Positions 20,863 through 32,723 of a DNA stretch of 64,000 bases are shown piece after piece. The stretch covers positions 3,226,501 to 3,290,500 of the forward strand of contig CP136491.1 in NCBI GenBank assembly GCA_032768795.1. The letters run 5' to 3'. The DNA is from Tremella fuciformis (taxonomy: Eukaryota > Basidiomycota > Tremellomycetes > Tremellales > Tremellaceae). Position 1 is the first letter of the stretch. The number at the start of each line of letters is the position of its first letter. Made by a program: the position numbers and the translations under genes. Under the pieces are notes generated by a model. It was given only the letters and a program-made list of their open reading frames with translations, had not been told where the DNA came from and did not search any database.

Positions 20863-23800
20863 ATGTCAGGAAGACCTACGAGACAGAATCCAACAGGAGG
20901 AGCGCCGGGAATCGACGCCCAGGCGACCCTACCTGCCGATAACAGCCACACAAGCCTTCAGATACACCCTCAACCTTTGTCACCTACTACTCGCTCGTCG
21001 CCGTTGTCCAACCTCGAGCAACCACTCGAAGAACAGCCGACGACTGGCAACAGCGACTCGAGAACCGCTCCACTCGAGGCTCCACCGACTACGTACCCGG
21101 TGGATACGAACGGAGTACATGGTTCGCACTATCCATCAACTCGACTAGCGGAGGAAGAAATTCCCCGAGTTACCCCTTTTGTGCGGGGCAATCCCCCGCA
21201 CCTTAGCCAAGGTCCCACGTATCAAGAGCTACTCGACCAACGAACTAGGATCGAGATGCAGCTCCAACAGATGGAGCAGGCACGAAGACAGCCTGTCCGA
21301 GAACCTACACAGCCAAGGACGTCGACTACAGAACCGTACATGACAACTACGGGGCTGAATCAACCGGTGGACATCAAAGTGGCCGCCGAGGCCGCCAAGA
21401 ATATCAAGAAGCCGGATGTCTTTAGAGGCGACTTAGACCGACTGAAGCTGGATGCTTTTGTGCACCAAGTCGAAAGATACCTGCGAATCGCAGCACCTAT
21501 CTACCCGACCGAAGAGCTCAAAGTGATCTTTGCTTCTGGCTACCTACGCGACGAGGCGGAGCAGTGGTACACTGGCCTAGTCGACAACAATCAAGAACCT
21601 ACCACCCTGGTAGGGTTTATGACCGAGCTTCGACGAACCTTTGGCCGTCACCATGAGGAATTCTCGGCCTACTTCGAACTGGACCGACTCAGACAAGGCA
21701 ACATGTCGGCCTCTGAGTACGTAGTAAAGTTCCGTACTATCCTAGCACGGACCAATCAGTCACCGGATACGCAGTGCATGGCCTTTTATAAGGGATTGCG
21801 TGAGTACCTGCAACGCGAACTCATGACGCAACGACCACGCCCTACATTCAGCGACTTCAACGACCTAGTCGAGCGTACCCTGTCTATTGACGACGCAGAC
21901 CGAGAAGTCCGTGCGTTGCACCCCAAGCACCCATTTCAGGGACCAAACCCGCCGGGCCGACACCAAGGAAATACCCGATTCAACACCCCTAGTCAACAAG
22001 TACGAGGGCATTTCCGCCCAAAAGCGGGATTGGACACTGCAAGTAACAGAGAGTCACCACCACGCACGACGAACAAGTCTACAACCCCTAAGCCTCAAAG
22101 TGGCAGGACGTTCACGCAACAGCCGAGAGGACCTCTCTCGGAGGAAGAACGTAAGGCCCGTATAGAGGCAGGGGCTTGCACCTATTGTGGGAAAATGGGC
22201 CACACGATCAACAACTGTTGGACTCGACCACAGAACAAGTTACCGCCACACCGGATCAACGTAGCCCAAACCGACACAACCGATCAGACCACAGAGAACC
22301 ACGTAACAGGCGATTACGCAGACGTCAACAGCCAAGAAGGTTCGATGGCGACAGAGAGAGTGAACGTCAGACTCACCCCACCAAGCGAGCCCCAGAAAAG
22401 AAACTTGAGAGACAAGTTCAACCGGGTAATGGCCAAATACAAAGGTCTACACAAAGTGATACCGGACCTAGGCTATCAAGAAATTCAAGGGTGGAACGAG
22501 AAGAATTTGACGCCTGAACAGGCGGAACAGAAGACGTATGTAGCTAAAACACAGAACGTAGTACGCAATTACATTAGGAAGGCGACGTGCAGGGCGGATC
22601 CGTCTGCCTTGTACTTAACCAAAACGGAACCCCTCGAAGGGTCCAAAAGAACATCAAAAGAGGACGGCGTACGCGCCAATTATGAAACGCCTACAAGGCT
22701 GTTCAACGTCCCAATTGGCCTATCACAAATCCCTGGAGAGACCGCTAGGGCCCTCCTAGATACGGGAGCGACGTCCAACTTCGTCGACGACGAGTATGTG
22801 GCTCGACATCACCTCCCCATGACAAAACTCAAACGACCAACGCCATTGGTAATGGCGGACGGCAGGGTATCCGAGTACGGACTCTTAACCCACCGAGTAC
22901 AGCTTACAGTCCTACTGGGAAGGGGGTTCGAACCTTATCACGCCGACTTCATAGTCTCCCCTATACGCATAGCACACTTGATCTTAGGCATGCCCTTTCT
23001 GGACAAAGTGCAGCCTGTGGTAGACTGGAGCGCGAGAACTCTAGCGCCACGGGACACAACAGACAAGACATCAGACCAGGCCACTGCGTGGCTCTACACC
23101 GCCATTACGACGGCGGAACCGCCTACTGAGACAGAGCTACCTGCCGAATATACACACTACAAAGACGTATTCGATAAAGGACAGGCCGATAAACTACCAG
23201 AACATCGGCAATTCGACCACGCCATCCAACTGAGTTCGGACAAGGTACCACCAGCTGGGCCTATCTACGCACTTAGCCCACGAGAAAGGGAAGAACTAAT
23301 GGCGTACCTGCGAGAAAACCTGGATAAAGGCTTCATCAGAGAGTCACGATCCCCCGCAGGAGCACCAGTCCTATTCGTCAAAAAGAAGGACGGAAGTCTG
23401 CGGTTATGTGTCGATTACCGCAAGCTCAACGCCATGACAATCAAGAACAAATACCCTTTGCCCCTGATAGGCGACGTAATCGACCAGATACGTGGATCGA
23501 CCGTGTTTACCAAGTTAGACCTACGGGGTGCATACAACCTCGTCCGCATAGCGGAGGGGGATGAGTGGAAGACAGCCTTCCGCACACCCTTCGGACAATA
23601 CGAGTACCTGGTCATGCCCTTCGGGCTCTGCAATGCACCAGGCTCGTTCCAGCTATTTATCAACCACGTCTTCCACGACCTACTCGACAAGTACGTGGCT
23701 GTATACCTCGACGATATATTGGTGTACTCCAAAGATCTGGAACACCATACCCGCCACGTACAGGAAGTCCTGCGACGACTACGAGAGTATAAGCTATTCG

Positions 23801-26115
23801 CCAAACTCTCGAAATGCCAATTCCACAGCAACGAGGTGGAGTTCCTGGGCTTCGTTCTTAACAAAAACGGCATCAAGATGGACCCAAAGAAGGTGGAGGC
23901 GGTACAAGACTGGCCCACGCCTACGAACTTGAAGGAGACACAATCATTTGTAGGGTTCGCCAACTTCTACCGCAGATTTATCAGGAACTTTTCGGTAATA
24001 GCCAAATCCTTACACGACTTAACCAAGAAGGGAACGCCCTTCCAATGGGGACCCAAACAGCAGGACGCTTTCGATTCTCTCAAGTGAGCGATGACTACGG
24101 CTCCCGTACTCAGCCACTACGACCCAAAGCTTCCCCTATTACTAGAAACGGACGCGTCGGACTACGCTCTGGGTGCGATCCTGTCACACACCTACCCAGA
24201 TGGTACAACCAGACCCATCGCATATGCTTCTCGGAAGATGGATCCGGCAGAACTCAACTATCCAGTTCACGACAAGGAGTTCCTAGCCATCGTGTACGCA
24301 TTCAAGAGTTGGCGACATTACCTCGAAGGTACCCGAGTACGAGTGGTCGTACTATCCGATCACAGAAGCCTAGAGTACTTCTTAACCACCAAGCAATTGA
24401 CAAGGAGGCAAGCTAGATGGAGCGAGTACATGGCCGATTTCGACTTTGTCATCCAATATAGGCCAGGCAAACAAGCTACCAAGCCGGATGCCCTGTCCAG
24501 ACGACCAGACTATCGACCTACGGACACCAAAGCAACCACCTTGTCACCAGAACTCAACGCGCACAACTTCAAGGCGTTGCTTTCTTCAGCACAGTACCTG
24601 GCAACTAGGGTCGAATACAAGGACCCTATGGCTCAAGAAGACTTTAAAGGCGCCATGGATGTGCACGAACAACAAAAATACGTGGCTCTTACGGAAAGCC
24701 ATCCCGAAGAATACAAACACAAGGACGGCCTCTTCTACTACCGCGACCTACCTATCGTGCCCGAGAAGCAACGAACCACGGTCCTCATATGGGCTCATAA
24801 CCTACCGACGGCTGGCCACCCGGGGGTGGCCAAGACCACATCCAGGCTACTTGCAAGATTCTGGTGGCCGAGGATGCGACGAGACGCCAAAACATGGGTA
24901 AAGCATTGCGAAACGTGCCAAAAGACCAAACATACCAACCAACTACAACCAGGATTACTGCTAGACATACCCGTGGCGGAGCGACCCTGGTCAACCGTAT
25001 CTACCGACTACATCACCAAATTACCGGACTCCAAGGGCTATACCAACATCAGCGTCTGGGTAGACCAGCTAACGAAGGCGGCGATCTTCATACCTATCGA
25101 CAAGCTCGACGCCCCTACCCTGGCAGAGGCGTTTCTTACGAAAGTCTACCCAAGAACGGGGTTACCAGACCGTATCATCTCGGACAGAGGAGCACAGTAC
25201 GTGTCAGCTTTCTGGCGCACAGTCACCAGTAAGCTGGGCTGTGACCTCAAGTTCTCTACTGCGTACCACCCACAAACGGATGGGCAAACCGAAATAGTCA
25301 ACAAGTGGCTAGGTCAGTACCTACGCGTATATGCCAACTACGAACAGGACGACTGGTCCGTGCTGCTTCCCACAGCAGAATTCGTATACAACACCACAGT
25401 GCACGGAACCACCAAAATGACCCCCTACGATGCTTGGTACGGTTACACCCCTAGGCAGAATATGACAGACCCATTGGGAAGTTCCTCGCACGAAAGCGAG
25501 GAGGGGGTGACGTATACACACAGGATATTTGAACGATTCAAGTACCTTCAAGAACAGATCAAGCACGCACGGGCACAGAACAAACAGCAATACGACCGTA
25601 AACGCCGGTTACAGACATTCAAAGTGGGCGACCTAGTCTTACTTTCTGCTCGAAACTACAAAGGAGCTAGGACATCAGCCAAGCTAGATAACCGGTGGCT
25701 AGGACCATTCAAGGTGGCAGCAAAGGTCAACGACAACGCATACAAGCTGCACCTCCCCGAGTCCTACAGGATCCACGACGTGATCAACGTGGAATACCTG
25801 AAGCCCTTCTACGCCTCAGAGGAAGCAAGTACTAGCCAGTTACAACCTACGCAGTCGCCCGTCAGCGACATAGTGTTAGATGACAACGGCTATACCTACG
25901 AGGCGATCCTTGACGAACGAATGGTCAAGGACAAACATGGGATTACCTCCAAACACTACCGTATCAAGTGGATAGGATGGCCTATCAGTGACGGTACATG
26001 GGAACCAGCGGCAGAGGTGGAAAGCGACCCTGCCTTCACCACCATGTACGACGCCTACTCAAGCTCGGAGAGCCAGAGTAGGAGAAAGAGATTCGTACCT
26101 AACAGGTACGCGTGA
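20863..26115 (+). pseudogene. Gag-Pol polyprotein interrupted by one stop codon
   Basis: Same 1750-codon plan as the intact copy, but codon 1075 is TGA at 24085-24087 where the intact copy has CGA (Arg), reading CAAGTGAGCG against CAAGCGAGCG. The break lies just after reverse transcriptase and just before the RNase H catalytic Asp. Translation would give Gag, protease and RT but no RNase H, integrase or chromodomain. The change is C to T at a CpG. Both sides of the stop remain open and otherwise nearly identical to the intact copy, so the damage is recent. Confidence 0.92.
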
Positions 26116-26238
26116 GCGTACCTGTCAATAACCCACACTCGTTGTTCCAACTACGCGACGGTCTTTACATGCAAGAGGACGCATAATCATGTACAACACC
26201 ACCCGGAAGAGGAAGGAAGCGCCAATCTACAACACCTA

Positions 26239-27166
26239 CTACGCATCGTCATCGGCCTCTGCGTCCTCCTGATCGGTCGGCTTGTCGTCGGATGGGTCCG
26301 ACTCCTGTGCATAGCCACCGCGGCCTCTATACTTGGAATAGTCAACTGGCCTTTTGGGAGACCTGTGCTCCGTCTTGACCTGGAATCCGTCGACTATCTA
26401 CCAATTAGCAACCGTAAGGGACCGAATATGCTAACGTACAAACAAGGCTCGCCCGATGTACCCCTTCCATCGCTTCTTGTCATGGGCGGTCATGCGGTCA
26501 GTAGACGACAGCTCGCTTCGTAGATCCTGCAGAGTCGAGCCCAGTTCCTGCCAGGCACTTTCACGAACGGTGCCCCGAGGACGTTTGCCTAGGGCAAGAC
26601 CGAGTTGGATGTCGCAAGAAACTCCATGCTGGGAGTGACAACGCACGCAGCTGAGGTAAGCGTAGCTGGCAGGAACGAAACAGTACTTGCGAGGAAACTG
26701 CGCGGGAACCGCCTCCCTGGAGTACAATAGCGGCTACGACACAAGGCTTGCCAGCCTTTTCGCAGGCATTACACTCTGGTAATAAGCTGTGTAATCGCGG
26801 AATAGACTTACTGTCGGCGGCCCTTACGATCCTCAGCCGACCGTCCCACGCTGCTATGAACGCCACGGCCGTGCGCATCACATGGGCTCGGTGCCGGCCA
26901 GCTTCATCAACCGACATCGCCGCTAAGGTTAAAGATAGCTGGTTGGAGAGATCCTGCTGGTCAGCGAATACCACTCAGTAGCTGCCACGTACCGCCGCCC
27001 GATTCTTGGCTTGAGTGAGGGTCCCGTCAAAGCCGACATGTCGCGCTCGGTACGTTCTACCGTTGCCTATGCGGTATGTAGTCGAATCGTCGTTGGCATC
27101 GACGATGGCGTACGAGGCAGGAGGGGATACAGACACGTCTGCGGCGGTGTAGATACGAGCAGGCAT
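26239..27166 (-). CDS. antisense spliced gene of chromovirus 2
   Basis: Same four-exon structure and Cys clusters as the antisense gene at 10460-11387, at the same offset. Differences noticed are a Ser-to-Leu change in exon 2, a Glu-to-Lys change in the acidic tail and one base upstream of the ATG. All splice signals and the reading frame are kept, although pol of this copy is broken. Confidence 0.62.
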
Positions 27167-27369
27167 CGTTAGCGTACTTGGCAAGTTGGGGTGTCGCTCG
27201 AGGATTCAAGAAAGAAGAGAGATGGACGAAGAACGGGCGCCCAACCTGGCTGGTTCATATATCACCGCGCCCGTCACTGCACGCCCTACTCTGCAGTTCT
27301 CATGTCGACACCCTCACGACCGTCGTCAAGGAGACGCCCTGTCGCTAGGCTCGGTCGCGACGCCCGAGC

Positions 27370-27386
27370 ACAAAGGAGGAGGCGAC
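27370..27386 (+). other. polypurine tract of chromovirus 2
   Basis: ACAAAGGAGGAGGCGAC directly before the 3' LTR, as in element 1. Confidence 0.65.
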
Positions 27387-27584
27387 TGTAATGGAATACG
27401 TCATCACGGACATGTCCGTAGTAGCCGACTACCTGTGAGAACTCTACATATACAGACTGAGAAGGAGAGGATACCTTCTTCGAAGAATGTATTATTCATC
27501 TGTCACCTGGTAACTCATCCTGGCATATCAGTCGACCAGCAAGGCAGTCACTCACATACCAACTCGCGTTCACCGATCCCGACA
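27387..27584 (+). repeat. 3' LTR of chromovirus 2
   Basis: 198 bp, matching the 5' LTR at 20629-20826. It ends directly against the ATG of the next small gene, which forms the right target duplication. Confidence 0.95.
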
Positions 27585-27923
27585 ATGTCAAGCACTATCG
27601 GATACTCTCAGAACATCACGCAAACGGGACGTACCCTGACAAACGATACGCTGGTGTCTTTAGAGCTTTGCTCACCATTCGGCCATCATGTACGAATGTC
27701 CAACGATACATCCAAGACAGGAATCACTAAGGAGGATTTCATAAAGACAATCAAGACCGCGTATCCCGGCGGTATTATAAACAAGCCCGCGGATGAGGCT
27801 GGCCGCGTCGCCGCCCTGACTATTGCGGACTGGGAGGAGGTACCAGGCATTACCTGCACGATGAGTACAACAGAGGCATTCCAAAGTTCTCAGGCACAAT
27901 GGAACGCCCAGTCGCCTGACTAG
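27585..27923 (+). CDS. small orphan protein, start codon at the transposon junction
   Basis: 112 residues beginning MSSTIGYSQN, with DWEEVPGITC near the C-terminus; single exon, no signal peptide, membrane segment or known motif seen. Its ATGTC is itself the target duplication, so the coding frame survived insertion but its promoter is now 7 kb away and the LTR lies directly upstream. The left duplicate ATG reads into the LTR and stops after 17 codons. Whether it was a real gene before insertion is uncertain; coding-like composition and the exact ATG are the only support. Confidence 0.4.
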   Translation: MSSTIGYSQNITQTGRTLTNDTLVSLELCSPFGHHVRMSNDTSKTGITKEDFIKTIKTAYPGGIINKPADEAGRVAALTIADWEEVPGITCTMSTTEAFQSSQAQWNAQSPD

Positions 27924-29026
27924 TTGACCATGATCACGTCACTTATGGGGCTCAGAATATAGTAAGCAGACATGGTAGTTGTATGACTTCTCGCCAAGAG
28001 TCACCTGCCTCGATGCGCGACGATTCTCATCACTTTACGGAATGCATTGATTTGGTGTTCTTTCTAGGCCGTTGACACATGTTATGGTAGCAGTGCCCAG
28101 AGGCCGTTTGCACTGAGAACCGACACGCGCACACGCAGACACGCTGTGGGGTACGATGTCGCGGACAACCCACTTGCGTAAATGCTACACAGCTGTATGT
28201 ACAGTACGTTATATACTGACTGGGTCAGCGACCTCGAGCCCAGCTCACCGGTTATCAGTGCAAGGTCAAACAGCCCTAAACTCTGTGCTATAGAGGAGCT
28301 ACTTGGTCGCGCCGCTCGATGCGGCCGCAGAATACGTTTCATGTAGTTGCCAACGGCGTGTCTGGCCCCTCATGTGGTACTCCGTCCTGCACAAGACATG
28401 GAGAGCTGTTGCTCAAGTGCTATGTATCCTGTTTTGCTGGCAAGTCCACGCCAAGAGAGGCGTTCATAGTGGCATCGTCATGTTGTCCAAACCATCGGAC
28501 AAAGGGCTGCGAGTTGCAGCAGAATATCTGGTCGCCCCACTTGCAAAGTGTAGAACGGTTTCTCAACACGCCCTCTGACGGGGATTCATGTGTGATTTGC
28601 TATGATCCCGATCCAATTGGATAAGCATTTGAGCCGCGGTCAGTGAATTGTTTGGGATGCTTGAGCGCGTACGTACTGCGCACATTCCACTTTGGTCGGA
28701 GCGAAGAAGGGACATTCGAAAAGCCTTTGGGTCGCGTTCCACCGGCTGAGTATTTGCCTATGCTTTGAGAACCTGATTTAAAATGTTTCCCACCTTCAGG
28801 AGCGCCCCAAGCAGCAGAGGGGAGGAGTATACGTTTACACTGGACGCTGCTTTGTAATCACTCCTTGAAATCTGACTTCGTAGTCGACGTCTCTGGCGGC
28901 TCCTGAATTAAAAGCTGTATAAGAAGGTACTTCTGTTTGCTGCCCATTCCCAGTCGAGTCAACCATTGATTCTGATCGAACACCTTCAACGATCGCTCAC
29001 ACCGGCATACATACGAGCCGCCAAGC
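27924..29026. other. gene-poor stretch right of chromovirus 2
   Basis: About 1.1 kb. A plus-strand frame at 28319-28624 encodes 101 Cys-rich residues from an ATG but resembles nothing I know, and I do not call it. No RNA gene or repeat is evident. Confidence 0.4.
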
Positions 29027-29314
29027 ATGTCCACGAGCAAGCCGGAGGATCAGAGCAAAGACACGTCCTCATCGATTGCCGCCCGACCGTTCACAGGCAC
29101 AGCCCCAAACTCGGGGACGCAGGCATCCGACTCGGACAGGCCCTTGAGACTGTATGCTCCAAGGGTAGCTGGAGGAAGCCACTTATACAACACTGCCTCG
29201 CGCCCAAAAACTGGGGATTTTTCGATTCCTAACTGGCTCAAGCACGTTTACACTCCTCAAGATGCGGCGACGTCATCCAAAGAGCCGACACAACGCAGTA
29301 AGCGGGACGATTAG
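29027..29314 (+). CDS. small hydrophilic orphan protein
   Basis: 95 residues from ATG 29027, beginning MSTSKPEDQSKD and ending KEPTQRSKRDD. Rich in Ser, Thr, Pro and charged residues, with a central segment containing IPNWLKHVYTP that could be a short helix. Single exon. No family recognised. The composition is like other disordered fungal proteins and the start context (AAGCATGTC) is acceptable, but a chance frame cannot be excluded. Confidence 0.4.
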   Translation: MSTSKPEDQSKDTSSSIAARPFTGTAPNSGTQASDSDRPLRLYAPRVAGGSHLYNTASRPKTGDFSIPNWLKHVYTPQDAATSSKEPTQRSKRDD

Positions 29315-29862
29315 CTGGCTCGTGGCGGCACAGAGGTCCCATTAGGCAGTACTCCACGTCTCTGAAACCACCTGTTGGCCCTCTGAAGTGTCGATTCAAT
29401 TATAGTCAGACGTCTCTGCTCTGGGAATTGCCCCGTTTTCTTCTAGGACTCTTTTTTACGCCCCACAAGATGCTTGTCGTTTCCGACATGCATGTTTCAT
29501 CACTTCGGCGCACTCGTCGATTGCTTGACGGACTCCCGGAGTCTGAGTGACGCCCAAAAGTGCCACTGCCACTCGCTCGTGCCACTTGCCCGCATAGTAG
29601 CCGGTTCGGCGCACCATTGCTCTCCCGTATTCCTGTCATACTTGATAGCATTCTTGTCGTATCTTGACTGCTGTGCTGCTTTGCTGGTGCGGACTGTCCT
29701 CCCCGGCCCCTTTACACTGTCGCTGGTGGTTCGCTCGATCCTCTTTTGCTCTGTCCGCCACTGGGCCACTGTGCCACCGACGCACAGACCCCCTTGACCC
29801 TCCTTTGACCCTCCTTTGGGCCTTGCACGCGCCTAGCCCGGTAGCGAGCCCACACAGCGATA
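29315..29862. other. upstream region of DBP5
   Basis: About 550 bp, pyrimidine-rich in its second half (for example 29690-29830), consistent with a fungal promoter and leader. No other gene supported. Confidence 0.5.
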
Positions 29863-32402
29863 ATGAGCGGCGAGCCTACTTCCTCCACCGGTGCAAAGAA
29901 CTGGGCAGATGACGATGACGGGGACGACGGCGACTTGCGCAAAGAGTTCGCTTCTACCTCTTCACCGACAAAACCTCTCTCGTCTGGTGAGTCGGTCTCT
30001 GCTCTTCTCTGCCCGGCACACCCCCTCGCATCTTGCTGCTCCCCGTCTCAGAAGACTGCTCGATCTTTCTGCCCAGGGAGACGGTCTACCGAGGTTATGT
30101 GGCTGATCAGAGCAGAGTTTACAGCCCCATCCCTGCTATCCCGTCTAGGCGGTTTCGCCATTGACGACGCCAACACGCCCGACTCGAGCATACCTGCACC
30201 ACCCGCCTCCACCGCAGAAGCCTCCTCACCCAGAAAACCCAAAGTGCAGCCCAGTGGCAATCTATTCGGGAAAGCCTTGGCGGGCGTCAAGGCTGACCGA
30301 ACTCCTCAACCCGCGCCATCCCACGCTCCTGCATCGAGCAGTACACCACCGTCAAATCCAGCAGCTCCAGTAGGACAAGACGCGATGCGCGGCGATCTTG
30401 CTGATAACGACGGGGGTGGGCTTACTTTTCAAACCTCATCCGCGTGGCTGACGTTAGGTTGGGGTGGCCGGGCCCGAGCTCCCCCTTCTCCTCAGGCGAG
30501 CAAGACTGCGAAGTCGAACGGCGATGGTGAGCTGGATTTCGCTTTCCCAATCCATTGCGGAGTAGTCATGACCCTGGAGGATGCTCATCACAGGCTGGCC
30601 CACCGGCGACGGCTGGGGTCCGAGCGGCAATGACGATTCGTCTGGGACGAATGGGCACAGCGCCACCAACAGGAATGGCGGTAGTACAGATACCGCCGCA
30701 CCGCCACCTCAATCGGATGCTGGCATGACCAGTGGCTCAGGGGACAGTGGCCTCATCAGCAATGCTTTCCAGGTCGAAGTGAGCCAGATCTTCCCGAGGA
30801 TGTGCACTATCTGACGCCCAGGTCAAACTGGCGGATCAGCAGGCTGATCCTAACTCGCCGTTGTACTCTATCAAAGACTTTGAGTCCCTACCCATGTGCG
30901 CCAAAATAATGCTGCTCGTGCTGCTGGTGTGAGAAGCTGACAGCAGACATCCGGACCTGCTGAAGGGTATCTACGCCTGTTCCTTCAAGAAACCATCCAA
31001 GATCCAGGAGAAGGCTCTCCCAATGCTTCTGAACAACCCGTCAGTCCAGCAATCAGCGCATATAGATCTTCCTCTGATGGCAGACCGCGCAATCTGATCG
31101 GCCAGAGTCAATCTGGGACTGGCAAGACTGCTGCCTTCTCGCTCGACATGCTCAGCCGAGTCGATCCCGCCATGGACACGCCGCAGGTTGGTCGGTCCTC
31201 GTGTCGAAGCTCAATACTGACTTGCGACAGGCTCTCTGCATCTGCCCGTCGCGAGAACTCGCACGTCAAACGCAGGAAGTCATCGATAAACTCGGCCAAT
31301 TCACAAACATCAAGACTCGGCTTTGTGTACCCGGATCATGGAAACGTGGTGTGAGGCTCACCGAGCACATTCTGATCGGCACGCCAGGTACCATTGTCGA
31401 TATGCTCAGTCGACGAGGGCAGATATTCGACGAGAAATTGATCAGAGTCTTTGTTCTTGACGAGGCCGACGAAATGCTTGCACTGCAAGGTCTGGGCGAT
31501 CAGACTATGCGCATCAAGCGGTCAGTACTTAGGAGGCGTGGAGCGTAAGCTGACAATCTCAGAATGCTCCCGGCAGGCGTCCAGAATGTCCTCTTCTCCG
31601 CCACCTTCCCCGATGCCGTTCAGGAATACGCGGAGACATTCGCGCCAGAAGCAAACAAGATCTTCCTTCGGAAGGAGGAGATCACGGTTGATGCCATTCG
31701 TCAGCTGTACCTTGAATGTGACGGCGAGCAGGAGAAGTACGACGCCCTCCTTGCGCTCTATGACTGCATGACCATCGGACAGTCTATCGTCTTCTGCAAG
31801 GCAAGTCTGGGGGGAAACTGCAAGCCCTCTTTGCTGATGTCTAGCGCAAATCGACTGCAGACGAGATCACCAAGCGTCTCGAGGGGGACGGCCACTCGGT
31901 CGCCTCGCTGCACGGCGACAAGCAGAGCGCGGACCGAGACGTGATCCTCGACTCCTTCCGCAACGGCAGCACCAAGGTCCTCATAACGACCAACGTCGTC
32001 GCGCGTGGTATCGACATCAAGCAGGTCAACATGGTCGTCAACTACGATGTGCCGGATCTCGGGCCCGAAGGCAACTTTAAGCCCGACATCGAGACGTACA
32101 TTCACCGTATTGGTGCGTCAACTCAGCTCTGCTTGACGAACGTGATCAGGGCTGATGATCAGGGCGTACTGGTCGTTTCGGCCGCAAAGGGTGCGCTGTC
32201 ATCTTTGTGCATGACGAACGCTCGCGTCGCGATGTGGCAGAGATTCAGGACACTTTGGGCAAACAGATGAAGCGCATTGATGCGACGAGCAATACTGATT
32301 TGGAGCAGCTCGAGCAGGTGCGTTGATCGTCTGATAGATCGATTGGAGGCAGTCGTGCTGATGTGATAGGCGCTCAAGATTGCAATGAAGGACGTAGTGT
32401 AG
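29863..32402 (+). CDS. DBP5: DEAD-box RNA helicase Dbp5 (mRNA export)
   Basis: ATP-dependent RNA helicase that remodels exported mRNPs at the cytoplasmic face of the nuclear pore with Gle1, and acts in translation termination. An acidic, low-complexity N-terminus ([10 protein letters not shown]) is followed by the helicase core: Q-motif region [12 protein letters not shown], motif [21 protein letters not shown], motif [10 protein letters not shown], motif III SATF, then VARGID and HRIGRTGRFG. The last exon gives [10 protein letters not shown]. Multiple short introns interrupt it, including one inside HRIG/RTG. The family-specific stretch [12 protein letters not shown] and the long [10 protein letters not shown] loop favour Dbp5 over eIF4A. 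Confidence 0.94.
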
Positions 32403-32723
32403 ACAGACGTACAGGGTAGCGGCGTCGTATATTAGGCAAAGAGTCACATCATGTTTGGCGGAAGAAGTCAAGGGGAGTCAGCCAGACTACATCATTGCAG
32501 TAGCACAGAGAGGCGATGTGATCATATCTGCAACATGCGCCGTGTCCTATCAGGAGAATGTTCATGGCATTCGTCAAAGCAAGCAAAGTACCTAAAGGGT
32601 AGCTACAGATCCCAAGTCCACACACTGTGGGCCATAGTGCGTTCATCACCGTCAAACGTCAGTATCGTAATTTTCCCCTTGTCCTGCCTGATACGGGCTC
32701 GTCATCACGACTCGTAATCCTCG
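32403..32723. other. convergent 3' region
   Basis: 321 bp between the 3' ends of DBP5 and the ferric-reductase-like gene; nothing else seen. Confidence 0.5.

Larger units (their letters stand above)
20629..27584 (+). mobile_element. chromovirus 2: full-length copy with a broken pol
   Basis: Exactly the same length (6956 bp) and layout as the element at 4850-11805, at a constant offset of 15,779 bp, with scattered single-base differences and no indels noticed. The LTRs (20629-20826 and 27387-27584) match each other and share the GATCCCGACA ending that differs from element 1. A clean 5-bp target duplication (ATGTC) flanks it. The pol frame has one stop, so it could move only with help from another copy. 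Confidence 0.95.

Noticed and set aside
28082..28624. Opposing small frames in the gap after chromovirus 2
   Set aside because: No start context, motif or splice structure supports either; left as gap sequence.
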